Positions 15,972 to 22,118 of a DNA stretch of 64,000 nt are shown here, piece after piece. Position numbers and translations under genes: made by a program. Positions within the stretch are counted from its first letter, which is position 1. Every line of letters starts with the position of its first letter. Under the pieces are notes generated by a model. It had not been told where the DNA came from and made no database searches. It worked only from the letters and a program-made list of their open reading frames with translations. This DNA is from a virus. Location: IMG/VR virus record IMGVR_UViG_3300034064_000792, positions 1 to 64,000 of that record; one strand, written 5' to 3'.

Positions 15972-16409
15972 GTGGACTGTTATATCTGCGATATTGATGG
16001 AACTATAGCTAACACAGAGCATCGTATTCACTATATCACCAATGGCCATAAGGATTGGGATAAGTGGCATGCGAATGCGCACAAGGATGAGCCTATCGAG
16101 GAGGTAGTTAGCATTCTTGATATGGCCTCTGCCGCTGGTATTAAGATTGTTCTGTGTACTGCTCGTGACGAGAAGTGTCGGCCAGAGACTATCGAATGGC
16201 TAAACGCCAATGATATTCCTTATGATGCTCTCTATATGCGTAAGCTAGGCGATCGCCGTAATGACGATATCGTTAAGTTCGAATTACTCGAGCAGATCTA
16301 CGAAGCGGGATATAAACCTATCCTCGTATTAGAAGATCGCGATCGCGTAGTTAAGATGTGGCGAGCCGCTGGGCTTCGTTGTCTACAGGTTGCTCCGGGC
16401 GATTTTTAA
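15972..16409 (+). CDS. HAD-family phosphatase like the T4 Pnk 3'-phosphatase domain
   Basis: 145 residues. The DxDxT nucleophile motif is CDIDGTIAN (D7, D9). Motif II is VLCTARD, and a conserved RKLGDRRND and LEDRDRVV (motif III/IV) follow. It matches the C-terminal phosphatase half of T4 polynucleotide kinase, without the kinase half. It may trim 3'-phosphates at nucleic-acid ends. Start is GTG after GGAGGAAAAACGTA. The stop codon lies in the terminator loop. Confidence 0.8.
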   Translation: MDCYICDIDGTIANTEHRIHYITNGHKDWDKWHANAHKDEPIEEVVSILDMASAAGIKIVLCTARDEKCRPETIEWLNANDIPYDALYMRKLGDRRNDDIVKFELLEQIYEAGYKPILVLEDRDRVVKMWRAAGLRCLQVAPGDF

Positions 16410-16428
16410 TTTGTCGCCCGGACATTTT
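16394..16428 (+). terminator. Terminator overlapping the next promoter
   Basis: 9-bp perfect stem TCCGGGCGA/TCGCCCGGA, followed by CATTTT. The 3' arm and loop contain the TTGTCG -35 of the following promoter. Confidence 0.75.
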
Positions 16429-16439
16429 CATAGTATAAT
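16411..16439 (+). promoter_or_regulatory. sigma70-like promoter
   Basis: TTGTCG, a 17-nt spacer, TATAAT. Drives the SWIM-protein operon. Confidence 0.65.
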
Positions 16440-16462
16440 GTATTCTTATTCGGGAGTCAACC

Positions 16463-16840
16463 ATGCGTCTTACTGTTCGAATCAAGGATCCTCGTTGGGA
16501 CGCCAGAGATAGATATGCTGCTGGCGTAGTCAAAGAGTATACAGATTATACTGGCGATGTCGTTCCTAGATTTCCCTGGCTGGACGACAATTGGTTTGTT
16601 ATGACTACAGGAGATAAAGATGCCCCATTTAGAATACTACATAAAGATAATATTATTTGTGGCTGGCTGGGTATTACTAGTCGCTCTAATGACACCAGTA
16701 ATACAATGGTCGTTATTCCTAGGGGTGACAAATCCTATACTGTCACTCTTTGCGATGATGGTAGCCTCGCTTGTAATTGTACTGGATACGGTTATCGTAA
16801 TACTTGCTCTCATGTCAGAGAAGTAGAGGAGGCTGCATAA
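16463..16840 (+). CDS. Small SWIM-type zinc-finger protein
   Basis: 125 residues. The C-terminal CNC...(9)...CSH block (CNCTGYGYRNTCSHVREV) is a SWIM zinc-binding motif (CxCx(n)CxH), preceded by a beta-hairpin typical of the domain. SWIM domains bind DNA or proteins. No other known domain is present. Possibly an early nucleic-acid-binding takeover protein (inference). GGGAGTCAACC precedes ATG. Confidence 0.75.
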   Translation: MRLTVRIKDPRWDARDRYAAGVVKEYTDYTGDVVPRFPWLDDNWFVMTTGDKDAPFRILHKDNIICGWLGITSRSNDTSNTMVVIPRGDKSYTVTLCDDGSLACNCTGYGYRNTCSHVREVEEAA

Positions 16841-17052
16841 TGAGCCTTAAATTAGACGCCATTGCTTATCGTAACAGAGCTGACTATCGTTTGCGTAGGC
16901 TAGAACAGATTATATTAATTCTTGATAAATCAACAAGAGGATGTAACATTCTTCTTAAGGATAAAGAAAAGTATAGAGATAATCTAGACGAAATTAGAAC
17001 AGAGATATATAATATTGAGCATGGGCTCGATAAGGGAGATAACAATGAATAA
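16840..17052 (+). CDS. Hypothetical coiled-coil protein
   Basis: 70 residues, helical (YRNRADYRLRRLEQIILILD). ATG at 16840 overlaps the previous stop as TAATG and is preferred over the longer in-frame start at 16804. Not recognised. Confidence 0.65.
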   Translation: MSLKLDAIAYRNRADYRLRRLEQIILILDKSTRGCNILLKDKEKYRDNLDEIRTEIYNIEHGLDKGDNNE

Positions 17053-17206
17053 GACACCAACAGCTGCTACATATTGGCAGATTGTAGATTCAAAAACCAA
17101 TGGCCTAGTAATGGAATGTAAGACAAAGGAACAGGCTCAGCAAGAACTAAAGTTATTCTGGGCCGATGGTAAGAAGTCATATATTATTGTAGAACACATT
17201 AGGTAA
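17045..17206 (+). CDS. Hypothetical small protein
   Basis: 53 residues (MNKTPTAATYWQIVDSKTNG), alpha/beta. GGGAGATAACA precedes ATG, and it overlaps the previous gene by 8 nt. Not recognised. Confidence 0.6.
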   Translation: MNKTPTAATYWQIVDSKTNGLVMECKTKEQAQQELKLFWADGKKSYIIVEHIR

Positions 17207-17209
17207 TAA

Positions 17210-17437
17210 ATGCCAGCTAGAATCACTAAGACGTCACCATTCACAGATAGATTACATACAATGGAGTTTGACCTATACGATCAAGATGAGTTTGAGTTAC
17301 GTCTATTGGCTTGGCGTCGAGGGGATAAACTGATACAGGAGGCGTTCCCAGAACTATCTAGCGACGCCAGAGAGTTTATTAAAACTGGAGTTACGCCAGC
17401 AGAGTGGGACAAATATATGGGAGGGGATGATGACTAA
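17210..17437 (+). CDS. Hypothetical acidic protein
   Basis: 75 residues (FDLYDQDEFELRLLAWRRGD), soluble, acidic C-terminus. Three nt after the previous stop. Not recognised. Confidence 0.65.
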   Translation: MPARITKTSPFTDRLHTMEFDLYDQDEFELRLLAWRRGDKLIQEAFPELSSDAREFIKTGVTPAEWDKYMGGDDD

Positions 17438-17525
17438 GTTAGTAGGCGTGATCGTTGGCGTCGCAGCGACCATTATAGTCTCTGAGATGGTATATCATAT
17501 GATTAGAGTATTCCTAATGGCATGA
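17430..17525 (+). CDS. 31-residue single-span membrane peptide
   Basis: MTKLVGVIVGVAATIIVSEM followed by a short basic tail; one transmembrane helix. It overlaps the upstream gene by 8 nt behind GGGAGGGGATG. Last gene of the plus-strand operon. Confidence 0.5.
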   Translation: MTKLVGVIVGVAATIIVSEMVYHMIRVFLMA

Positions 17526-17571
17526 CCTACCCGCTGACCAACTTAATGACCAGCGGGTTGACCAACTTGAA
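17524..17571. repeat. 12-bp periodic repeat, set A (4 units)
   Basis: Four contiguous 12-bp units each starting GACC: GACCTACCCGCT, GACCAACTTAAT, GACCAGCGGGTT, GACCAACTTGAA. Units 1 and 3 also pair as an 8-bp hairpin (ACCCGCTG/CAGCGGGT). On the minus strand the array abuts ATG of a 6-codon ORF with no Shine-Dalgarno, as if orphaned. Confidence 0.8.
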
Positions 17572-17583
17572 TACCTATTAGGG

Positions 17584-17613
17584 GGAAGTAGTTTATTCTA
17601 CTTCCTCTTTTTG
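17584..17613 (+). terminator. Rho-independent terminator of the plus-strand operon
   Basis: 8-bp stem GGAAGTAG/CTACTTCC with loop TTTATT, followed by TCTTTTTG. It lies over the 3' end of the convergent minus-strand gene. Confidence 0.75.
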
Positions 17614-17910
17614 TTCATAGTAGCTATCGATATGACCACCAACTCGGTCGTCTTCGGCGAGATAGAATACATAGTCACCCATCTCGTGGCGGTATTCTTT
17701 ATATACATACTCAAACCCGCCATAATACTGCATATTACGATCGTAGCTTTTCTTAACTGCAATTGCGCTACGATTGATAAAGATCGGAGCATAAGATGCT
17801 CTAGGATCAAGACCAATCTTAGTTTCGTTTAGAAATACCTCTTCCATATTTTCATTTACATAGTTCTGAACCTGTTCCGAGATATCTTCGATAAAGTATT
17901 GAATGTCCAT
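17593..17910 (-). CDS. Hypothetical protein
   Basis: 105 residues, acidic and Tyr-rich (YYGGFEYVYKEYRHEMGDYVFY), soluble. Not recognised. Translated from AGGAGATAGGTC-ATG, the last unit of the periodic leader repeat. Confidence 0.65.
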   Translation of the reverse strand: MDIQYFIEDISEQVQNYVNENMEEVFLNETKIGLDPRASYAPIFINRSAIAVKKSYDRNMQYYGGFEYVYKEYRHEMGDYVFYLAEDDRVGGHIDSYYEQKEEVE

Positions 17911-17934
17911 GACCTATCTCCTGACCTACTTTGT
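17911..17934. repeat. 12-bp periodic repeat, set B (2 units)
   Basis: GACCTATCTCCT and GACCTACTTTGT. On the minus strand this reads ...TAGGTC AGGAGATAGGTC ATG, so the start-proximal unit carries the Shine-Dalgarno. The upstream gene's stop TAG lies in the second unit. Confidence 0.8.
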
Positions 17935-18057
17935 GATGTAACGGTAATACTCTAACACATGAGCCACGTGATAGTTATAGTATAGTTCTTGTTCGGCGGC
18001 TATTACGCCTAGCAGTTCCAGGGTACGCCTACTACTTGGCGTGATTTTAATTATCAC
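17926..18057 (-). CDS. Hypothetical small protein (GTG start)
   Basis: 43 residues (MIIKITPSSRRTLELLGVIA...), helical. GTG start placed exactly like the ATGs of its neighbours after AGGAGATAGGTC. Not recognised. Confidence 0.6.
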   Translation of the reverse strand: MIIKITPSSRRTLELLGVIAAEQELYYNYHVAHVLEYYRYITK

Positions 18058-18105
18058 GACCTATCTCCTGACCTATCGAGTGACCAACTAGGCGACCAAC
18101 GCCGA
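18058..18105. repeat. 12-bp periodic repeat, set C (4 units)
   Basis: GACCTATCTCCT, GACCTATCGAGT, GACCAACTAGGC, GACCAACGCCGA. Units 3-4 run into the end of the upstream minus-strand gene, whose stop TAG is in unit 3. Confidence 0.8.
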
Positions 18106-18372
18106 TACCGCCGCGACAACCCATTTCTTATTACCGCCGATATGCCAATCATAATCGTCGGTCGGCGTCGTTCCCGTCTTATAGTTATAAATGGTAGCTA
18201 CTTCACCGTTTGCGAACTTAATAATCCACTCGGAATTAACTTTACCATCGCCGGAGCCATTAATCGGCTGACCAAACACTTCAACTAGGCGAGCGTAATT
18301 AGTATTAACATACCCCATAAGAGCAGTCATAGCAGAATCACGGTAGTTATTAGTAACACGGTAGTTTTTCAT
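18088..18372 (-). CDS. Conserved phage hypothetical protein
   Basis: 94 residues. Blocks VFGQPINGSGDGKVNSEWII and DYDWHIGGNK recall a small uncharacterised family found in several phages (from memory, unverified). Alpha/beta, soluble. No function known. Confidence 0.65.
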   Translation of the reverse strand: MKNYRVTNNYRDSAMTALMGYVNTNYARLVEVFGQPINGSGDGKVNSEWIIKFANGEVATIYNYKTGTTPTDDYDWHIGGNKKWVVAAVSALVA

Positions 18373-18420
18373 GACCTATCTCCTGACCTAGCGTCTGACC
18401 TATCGAGCGACCAACTTAGT
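18373..18420. repeat. 12-bp periodic repeat, set D (4 units)
   Basis: GACCTATCTCCT, GACCTAGCGTCT, GACCTATCGAGC, GACCAACTTAGT. Fills the whole spacer between two minus-strand genes. The upstream gene's stop TAA is in unit 4. Confidence 0.85.
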
Positions 18421-18643
18421 AATCACAGACCAGTTTACCTTCCGTATCAATAAAGATATAGACGTAATCCGTCAGAAGATCGCCATCTTCTTTGGATTTG
18501 ACCATATAACGGACCTCACCATTAATAGTAGATTCATATTTCACAGCGTAGATATCTTTGCTAGTTTCATTATACCCGCGATCTTCTAGCATAGCAACTA
18601 TATTATCACGAGTAAATTTCGTGCAGTCGATATGATAGCGCAT
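18416..18643 (-). CDS. Hypothetical protein
   Basis: 75 residues (VAMLEDRGYNETSKDIYAVK), alpha/beta, soluble. Not recognised. Its start ATG overlaps the upstream stop by one base. Confidence 0.65.
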   Translation of the reverse strand: MRYHIDCTKFTRDNIVAMLEDRGYNETSKDIYAVKYESTINGEVRYMVKSKEDGDLLTDYVYIFIDTEGKLVCDY

Positions 18644-18897
18644 TAGTAGAGTTCCTCGGTGATATCAGCAATTTCTGCCGCCCGATCAACATTAAACGGA
18701 CGCCCACGACGAATTAATTCCGCCTCGCTTTCCTTAGTTTCATTTACAACTACCGGACCGGAATAACCCCAATTCCAGTAGATCAGATAATGAAGTTGAT
18801 CGTCCGAGAATTCAGAAAGACCAACACTATTATCGTTCTCGTATTTGTTAGCGAGAACTTCAGTGGCGTCGAGCCATTCTTTATTGATCGTATCCAT
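18643..18897 (-). CDS. Hypothetical acidic protein
   Basis: 84 residues, acidic (EFSDDQLHYLIYWNWGYSGP), soluble. AAGGAGAATAATA precedes ATG. Not recognised. Confidence 0.65.
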   Translation of the reverse strand: MDTINKEWLDATEVLANKYENDNSVGLSEFSDDQLHYLIYWNWGYSGPVVVNETKESEAELIRRGRPFNVDRAAEIADITEELY

Positions 18898-18912
18898 TAT
18901 TATTCTCCTTTA

Positions 18913-19137
18913 TTAGGCGAGGCGATTAAGGTTATACATACGCCCACCGAATTCGTCCTCGCCGTGAGAGATAGTAATATTCTCGCCGTCAATAATAATA
19001 GCGAATTCGCCGTTATAACCGATAAGCGGATTTTCGCTTTCGCAACCAGCCCAGGTCTGGCGCTCAACGGCGTCTAGCGGCTTAAACTCGGTCTTAGCGA
19101 TAAGAGAGAACAGTTCAGCTTGAGTCGGGTAGTTCAT
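18913..19137 (-). CDS. Hypothetical protein
   Basis: 74 residues (KTEFKPLDAVERQTWAGCES), beta-rich. First gene of the minus-strand operon ending at 17593. AAGGAGAAAAC precedes ATG. Not recognised. Confidence 0.65.
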   Translation of the reverse strand: MNYPTQAELFSLIAKTEFKPLDAVERQTWAGCESENPLIGYNGEFAIIIDGENITISHGEDEFGGRMYNLNRLA

Positions 19138-19169
19138 AGTTTTCTCCTTAGTTTCAACCTTATATTCTT

Positions 19170-19197
19170 ATATTACCCTAAACCTAGAAAAAAGCAA
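19170..19197 (-). promoter_or_regulatory. sigma70-like promoter of the minus-strand small-gene operon
   Basis: On the minus strand, TTGCTT (19197-19192), a 16-nt spacer and TAATAT (19175-19170). CAGATACCGCTTGC lies just upstream and is mirrored at the divergent plus-strand promoter. Confidence 0.65.
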
Positions 19198-19241
19198 GCG
19201 GTATCTGAGCCATACGGGCACTTTTTTTTTAAAAAAAATTG

Positions 19242-19286
19242 GTTTACTTTCGAACGTAAACTTGATCGCTACAGCCCAGATACCGC
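19242..19286 (+). promoter_or_regulatory. Operator-like element: split palindrome plus upstream promoter box
   Basis: GTTTAC-TTTCGAAC-GTAAAC (19242-19261) is followed by GATCGCTACAGCCCAGATACCGC directly before a -35. The same box recurs at 20468 and 22045, and the palindrome at 20554 and 22011. Confidence 0.55.
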
Positions 19287-19314
19287 TTGCCTTTTTTCTC
19301 GAAACGGGTATACT
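19287..19314 (+). promoter_or_regulatory. Early sigma70-like promoter
   Basis: TTGCCT, a 16-nt spacer, TATACT. Confidence 0.75.
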
Positions 19315-19341
19315 AAAAACTATAAACTGAAAGGAACTAAA

Positions 19342-19554
19342 ATGGCTCTAATTAATATCAAAGGGGATACGTATATCAACACGGATTATATTGTATTAAT
19401 AACCCCTGTTGAACATAACCAAACGAGTAACGTATATTATTATAAAATCCTAATTGATCACCAATTCGAGGAAGTATATATTCCTTTTTCGACTAAAGAC
19501 GAGGCAATAACTGATAAACATCGCCTGATTAATCTTATGGCAGGAGAGAAATAA
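19342..19554 (+). CDS. Hypothetical protein
   Basis: 70 residues (MALINIKGDTYINTDYIVLI), beta-strand rich, resembling a small barrel. ATG at 19342 follows AAGGAACTAAA, and longer in-frame starts lie upstream of the promoter. Not recognised. Confidence 0.65.
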   Translation: MALINIKGDTYINTDYIVLITPVEHNQTSNVYYYKILIDHQFEEVYIPFSTKDEAITDKHRLINLMAGEK

Positions 19555-19555
19555 A

Positions 19556-19663
19556 ATGGATAGAATTACACTTATTCCGTGTGAAAAGGCTGAAGCGGTT
19601 AGAGACGCCTATACTAAAATTATGAAAGACTCCGGGTATCATATTATGAAGGTAAAAGAATAA
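19556..19663 (+). CDS. Hypothetical small protein
   Basis: 35 residues (MDRITLIPCEKAEAVRDAYT...). AGGAGAGAAATAAA precedes ATG, and the stop overlaps the next start as TAATG. Not recognised. Confidence 0.5.
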   Translation: MDRITLIPCEKAEAVRDAYTKIMKDSGYHIMKVKE

Positions 19664-19821
19664 TGACCTACGTTCTAATCGCTCTTTTATATTATAAGGC
19701 GGCAATTACGGCGGAGTTTAATTCGCTAGACAAATGTAAGGCGGCTGGTGAAGCCCTTATTCGTGTATACCCGGATAAGTATCACCAGTCTATGATTCAT
19801 TACGTTTGTGTGGAGAAATAA
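19663..19821 (+). CDS. Small protein with hydrophobic N-terminus
   Basis: 52 residues. The N-terminus MTYVLIALLYYKAAITAEF is hydrophobic, followed by a Cys-containing region (DKCKAAGEALI, HYVCVEK). Similar in plan to the product at 25710. Possibly a secreted or membrane-associated peptide. Confidence 0.55.
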   Translation: MTYVLIALLYYKAAITAEFNSLDKCKAAGEALIRVYPDKYHQSMIHYVCVEK

Positions 19822-19822
19822 A

Positions 19823-20044
19823 ATGACTATAATATGGAAAGCCGAATTAGATAACAAATATGATTGTAAGGTAGTTAGAATAAGAGATTACGTCGGTCTA
19901 TTAACCGTAATTGATATTGATACTAAAGAAAAAATAATAGACGAGGAGGTTGATCTAACCTATAACGCTATAGTTGGCGCTGATATAATGGATATTAGTC
20001 TCTGGGAAGAGAAAATATTAAGCGTAATTGATGGGGGTTTTTAA
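19823..20044 (+). CDS. Hypothetical protein
   Basis: 73 residues (MTIIWKAELDNKYDCKVVRI), beta-rich, acidic. ATG at 19823 is directly after the previous stop. Last gene of the operon. Not recognised. Confidence 0.6.
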   Translation: MTIIWKAELDNKYDCKVVRIRDYVGLLTVIDIDTKEKIIDEEVDLTYNAIVGADIMDISLWEEKILSVIDGGF

Positions 20045-20084
20045 TCCCGTTTTAGAAATCGATGCGTTATTCGGTCCGAGTAAT

Positions 20085-20134
20085 CTCGTTAATGCGAGTT
20101 AATGTGTGCTGATGCTCGTTGGTGTGTGTCGGTG
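20085..20134. repeat. Five 10-bp degenerate direct repeats
   Basis: CTCGTTAATG, CGAGTTAATG, TGTGCTGATG, CTCGTTGGTG and TGTGTCGGTG lie end to end, each closing in (A/G/T)TG, one helical turn apart. Units 1 and 2 can also form a CTCG/CGAG hairpin. Confidence 0.6.
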
Positions 20135-20167
20135 TTGAACTTTATTATCAACCACACAACATCAGCA
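20107..20167. repeat. Imperfect inverted repeat between convergent operons
   Basis: TGCTGATG (20107) pairs with CATCAGCA (20160), with an inner GTTGA/TCAAC stem. No T-run follows. It may act as a bidirectional terminator or a protein site. Confidence 0.5.
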
Positions 20168-20195
20168 ATTCTTAGTGAATTACTTTATTAATTAA

Positions 20196-20402
20196 TTACC
20201 TCCGAATTCTATTATATCGGGGGCAATTTTTATAATAGTTTAAAGGTTTATTATTATAAATTTCTAATTCGGTCGCTAAAACGGGGATCATCATTTCATT
20301 TTCTCCGTGATATATTAAACCTATCGGGCCGAATTTATTAACCCATGAATTAATAAAAGCCCAATTATTTGAACCTTTAAAGGGGAAATAAATCGCTTTC
20401 AT
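20196..20402 (-). CDS. Hypothetical protein
   Basis: 68 residues (MKAIYFPFKGSNNWAFINSW), ending in a basic tail. ATG at 20402 follows AAGGAGAACTCC and is preferred over the longer in-frame start at 20456, which lies within the -35 of its promoter. Not recognised. Confidence 0.6.
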   Translation of the reverse strand: MKAIYFPFKGSNNWAFINSWVNKFGPIGLIYHGENEMMIPVLATELEIYNNKPLNYYKNCPRYNRIRR

Positions 20403-20427
20403 GGAGTTCTCCTTCAGTTTAGACCTT

Positions 20428-20456
20428 ATATTACCCCAAAGGCAATAAAAAGTCAA
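20428..20456 (-). promoter_or_regulatory. sigma70-like promoter for the gene at 20196
   Basis: On the minus strand, TTGACT (20456-20451), a 17-nt spacer and TAATAT (20433-20428). Confidence 0.65.
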
Positions 20457-20467
20457 TAGAAATATTT

Positions 20468-20519
20468 GATCGTTACAGCACAGTTTCCGCTTGACTTTTT
20501 CTTCGGGATCAGGTATAGT
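20468..20519 (+). promoter_or_regulatory. Upstream box plus early promoter
   Basis: The box GATCGTTACAGCACAGTTTC is followed by TTGACT (20491-20496), a 17-nt spacer and TATAGT (20514-20519). It reads into a leader holding the GTTTACGTAAAC palindrome and a second promoter. Confidence 0.6.
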
Positions 20520-20553
20520 ATTAGGGAAGGCGGGAGGGAGGAGGCCACCAGCA

Positions 20554-20565
20554 GTTTACGTAAAC
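20554..20565. promoter_or_regulatory. Perfect 12-bp palindrome GTTTACGTAAAC (operator candidate)
   Basis: Lies between two tandem early promoters, with a half-site GTTTAC about 15 bp downstream. The identical palindrome is at 22011. Confidence 0.5.
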
Positions 20566-20597
20566 GAAAAAAAGATCAGTTTACTATTACTTTTCGC

Positions 20598-20626
20598 TTG
20601 ACGAATTCTCAGAGAGTGGGTATAAT
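20598..20626 (+). promoter_or_regulatory. Early sigma70-like promoter
   Basis: TTGACG, a 17-nt spacer, TATAAT. Confidence 0.75.
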
Positions 20627-20659
20627 CATATATGTAAGGTTGAAATAAAGGATTCGAAG

Positions 20660-20836
20660 ATGACTGTAGCTGAACTGATCGCTAAACTCCAAACTCTCCC
20701 CCAGGACTACGAAGTCGAAATGGGTATGAACCAGGAGTATCAGGAAGCGGTTACTGAGGATATGGTTGTTATAGAGGAATATCGTGGTCGTCGATATGTT
20801 ATTATTGATGACTGTGCTCGTTACAGAGGAGAATAA
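20660..20836 (+). CDS. Hypothetical protein (MTVAELIAKL type)
   Basis: 58 residues (MTVAELIAKLQTLPQDYEVE). This start resembles a widespread small phage protein with a helix then a beta-sheet. First gene of a four-gene coupled operon. Function unknown. Confidence 0.65.
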   Translation: MTVAELIAKLQTLPQDYEVEMGMNQEYQEAVTEDMVVIEEYRGRRYVIIDDCARYRGE

Positions 20837-20837
20837 T

Positions 20838-20954
20838 ATGAGACTCAATAGACTTGACACTGATACGCTGGTCCAATTGACTGCTCTGGGTATTGTGACG
20901 TTTGGATTAGCATTAGGGCTGGCACTGATTGCTTATCTCGATGGAGGAATGTGA
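20838..20954 (+). CDS. 38-residue membrane peptide
   Basis: One transmembrane helix (LGIVTFGLALGLALIAYL) after a polar N-terminus. AGAGGAGAATAAT precedes ATG. Not recognised. Confidence 0.5.
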   Translation: MRLNRLDTDTLVQLTALGIVTFGLALGLALIAYLDGGM

Positions 20955-20955
20955 T

Positions 20956-21081
20956 ATGGTAGTATATGTTAATCATCTGATGATATACGCTGATCTCGGT
21001 GTGTTTGGTCATGTTGTGGCATATGCTGCTAATAGTGATCATCAATCTTATTGGGTTGTTCCTGGAACGTTGGAGGATTGA
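20956..21081 (+). CDS. Hypothetical small protein
   Basis: 41 residues (MVVYVNHLMIYADLGVFGHV...). A GGAGGAATGTGAT ribosome-binding site overlaps the previous gene's end. Not recognised. Confidence 0.5.
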   Translation: MVVYVNHLMIYADLGVFGHVVAYAANSDHQSYWVVPGTLED

Positions 21082-21082
21082 T

Positions 21083-21244
21083 ATGATTAAGACGTATGAT
21101 CTCTATCTTTATTTCAACGGGTATTCGAAAGAGTATCATAATATATCTCGCGTGGCAGTCAAGTACTATATTGACTGGTATAAAGAGAGTGCTGCATTCT
21201 TCGGGTATGACGTGCAGGATCATGAATCGTTGGTAAGTAACTGA
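21083..21244 (+). CDS. Hypothetical small protein
   Basis: 53 residues, Tyr-rich (YDLYLYFNGYSKEYHNISRV). TTGGAGGATTGAT precedes ATG, so the longer in-frame start at 20999 is rejected. Not recognised. Confidence 0.6.
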   Translation: MIKTYDLYLYFNGYSKEYHNISRVAVKYYIDWYKESAAFFGYDVQDHESLVSN

Positions 21245-21291
21245 AAACACTAGGTAAAGTCATTTTTCTTCAGAAATTTGACTTTAGGGGC

Positions 21292-21320
21292 TTGACGAAT
21301 ATCGAAATCCGAGGTATACT
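21292..21320 (+). promoter_or_regulatory. Early sigma70-like promoter
   Basis: TTGACG, a 17-nt spacer, TATACT, upstream of the 165-residue protein gene. Confidence 0.75.
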
Positions 21321-21345
21321 GGTAATATAGTGAGACAGGAGATAG

Positions 21346-21843
21346 ATGATGGCTACGAAGACTGAAATCGTGATTCGCATTATGAAGGATAACCAGGGCA
21401 AGGCGATGGCCGATGTCCTCCCGTTGCTGATGGCTGAGTTCGGCTGGACTGAGAAGAACGCTCGTGCAGCGTATGCTCTCCGTGTTAAGGCTGATCCTTC
21501 GCTCGGCACTGTCCAGAAGGCTGCTCGTGCTGCTGCTCCGGCCAAGGCTGCTAAGGGACCGAAGCTGGTTAAGGTGCCGAAGCCCAAGGTGCAGGGCGAT
21601 AAGCCGAAGGTTACTGACAAGACTGTCGAGGAACTGCAGGATATCCGTAACAAGAATCTTGCTCGTCTCAAGGCTGTCGGTCGTAAGTATATGAAGGGAC
21701 AGTATGCCGAGCCGGAAGCAGCTGGTGTTCCGAACTTCGATGCGGATGAAGCTCGCCAGTATGTCGAGGATGTCACGAATGATCTCGAGTCCTTCAAGTC
21801 TCCTCGCTTTCTGAATATGGACCAGGTTAAGGCCCTGGTCTAA
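21346..21843 (+). CDS. Hypothetical Lys/Ala/Pro-rich protein, possibly DNA-binding
   Basis: 165 residues. An N-terminal helical domain (residues 1-50, LPLLMAEFGWTEKNARAAYA) looks like a small helix-turn-helix. Next comes a basic Ala/Lys/Pro linker (about 60-100), then a helical C-terminus. Histone-like linker composition suggests nucleic-acid binding (inference). Own strong promoter, CAGGAGATAG ribosome-binding site, monocistronic with a structured 3' end; probably abundant. ATG at 21349 is equally possible. Confidence 0.7.
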   Translation: MMATKTEIVIRIMKDNQGKAMADVLPLLMAEFGWTEKNARAAYALRVKADPSLGTVQKAARAAAPAKAAKGPKLVKVPKPKVQGDKPKVTDKTVEELQDIRNKNLARLKAVGRKYMKGQYAEPEAAGVPNFDADEARQYVEDVTNDLESFKSPRFLNMDQVKALV

Positions 21844-21882
21844 TCTCTCCGAGTGCTGGCCCTTGATCCAGTGGCTCAGAGT

Positions 21883-21945
21883 TGGGTGGATTGTCAGTGA
21901 CTGGGTCGACGAGAGCCGACGATCCACCCATTATACTCTATTTTT
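21883..21945 (+). terminator. Structured terminator / candidate 3' RNA element
   Basis: 9-bp perfect stem TGGGTGGAT/ATCCACCCA encloses a 30-nt loop with an inner GTCG/CGAC hairpin, followed by a TATTTTT tail. A further CTGG/CCAG hairpin precedes it at 21855-21873. The large branched loop is unusual for a plain terminator. Confidence 0.6.
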
Positions 21946-22010
21946 AAAAAAAGTCAATATTTAAGTCGTTTACGTTCGTCCATCGTTGTCTCCGCGGAGC
22001 TCCAGGTGGC

Positions 22011-22092
22011 GTTTACGTAAACGACATTTTTTTAAAATATTTGGCGTTACAGCACAGATATCGCTTGCCTTTTCCCGAGAATAGGGTATACT
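22011..22092 (+). promoter_or_regulatory. Palindrome, upstream box and early promoter
   Basis: GTTTACGTAAAC (22011-22022) comes first, then the box GCGTTACAGCACAGATATCG (22044-22063). TTGCCT (22065-22070), a 16-nt spacer and TATACT (22087-22092) follow. Same module as at 19242-19314. Confidence 0.65.
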
Positions 22093-22118
22093 GGTAATAT
22101 GGTGATGGAGGATTAATC

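Noticed and set aside
17524-18420. 12-bp repeat sets as a CRISPR array
   Set aside because: Units are contiguous 12-mers without spacers of 25-40 nt, and no cas genes are near.
20085-20167. Attachment site or integrase locus
   Set aside because: No integrase or transposase gene is found anywhere in the window, and the genome looks lytic.
20466-20648. Plus-strand ORF of 60 codons starting MIVTAQFPLDFFF
   Set aside because: It spans two promoters and the operator palindrome and has no ribosome-binding site.
21250-21927. Two minus-strand ORFs (225 and 175 codons) over the 165-residue gene
   Set aside because: They overlap a plus-strand gene with a strong promoter, ribosome-binding site and terminator; shadows caused by its GC-rich codons.
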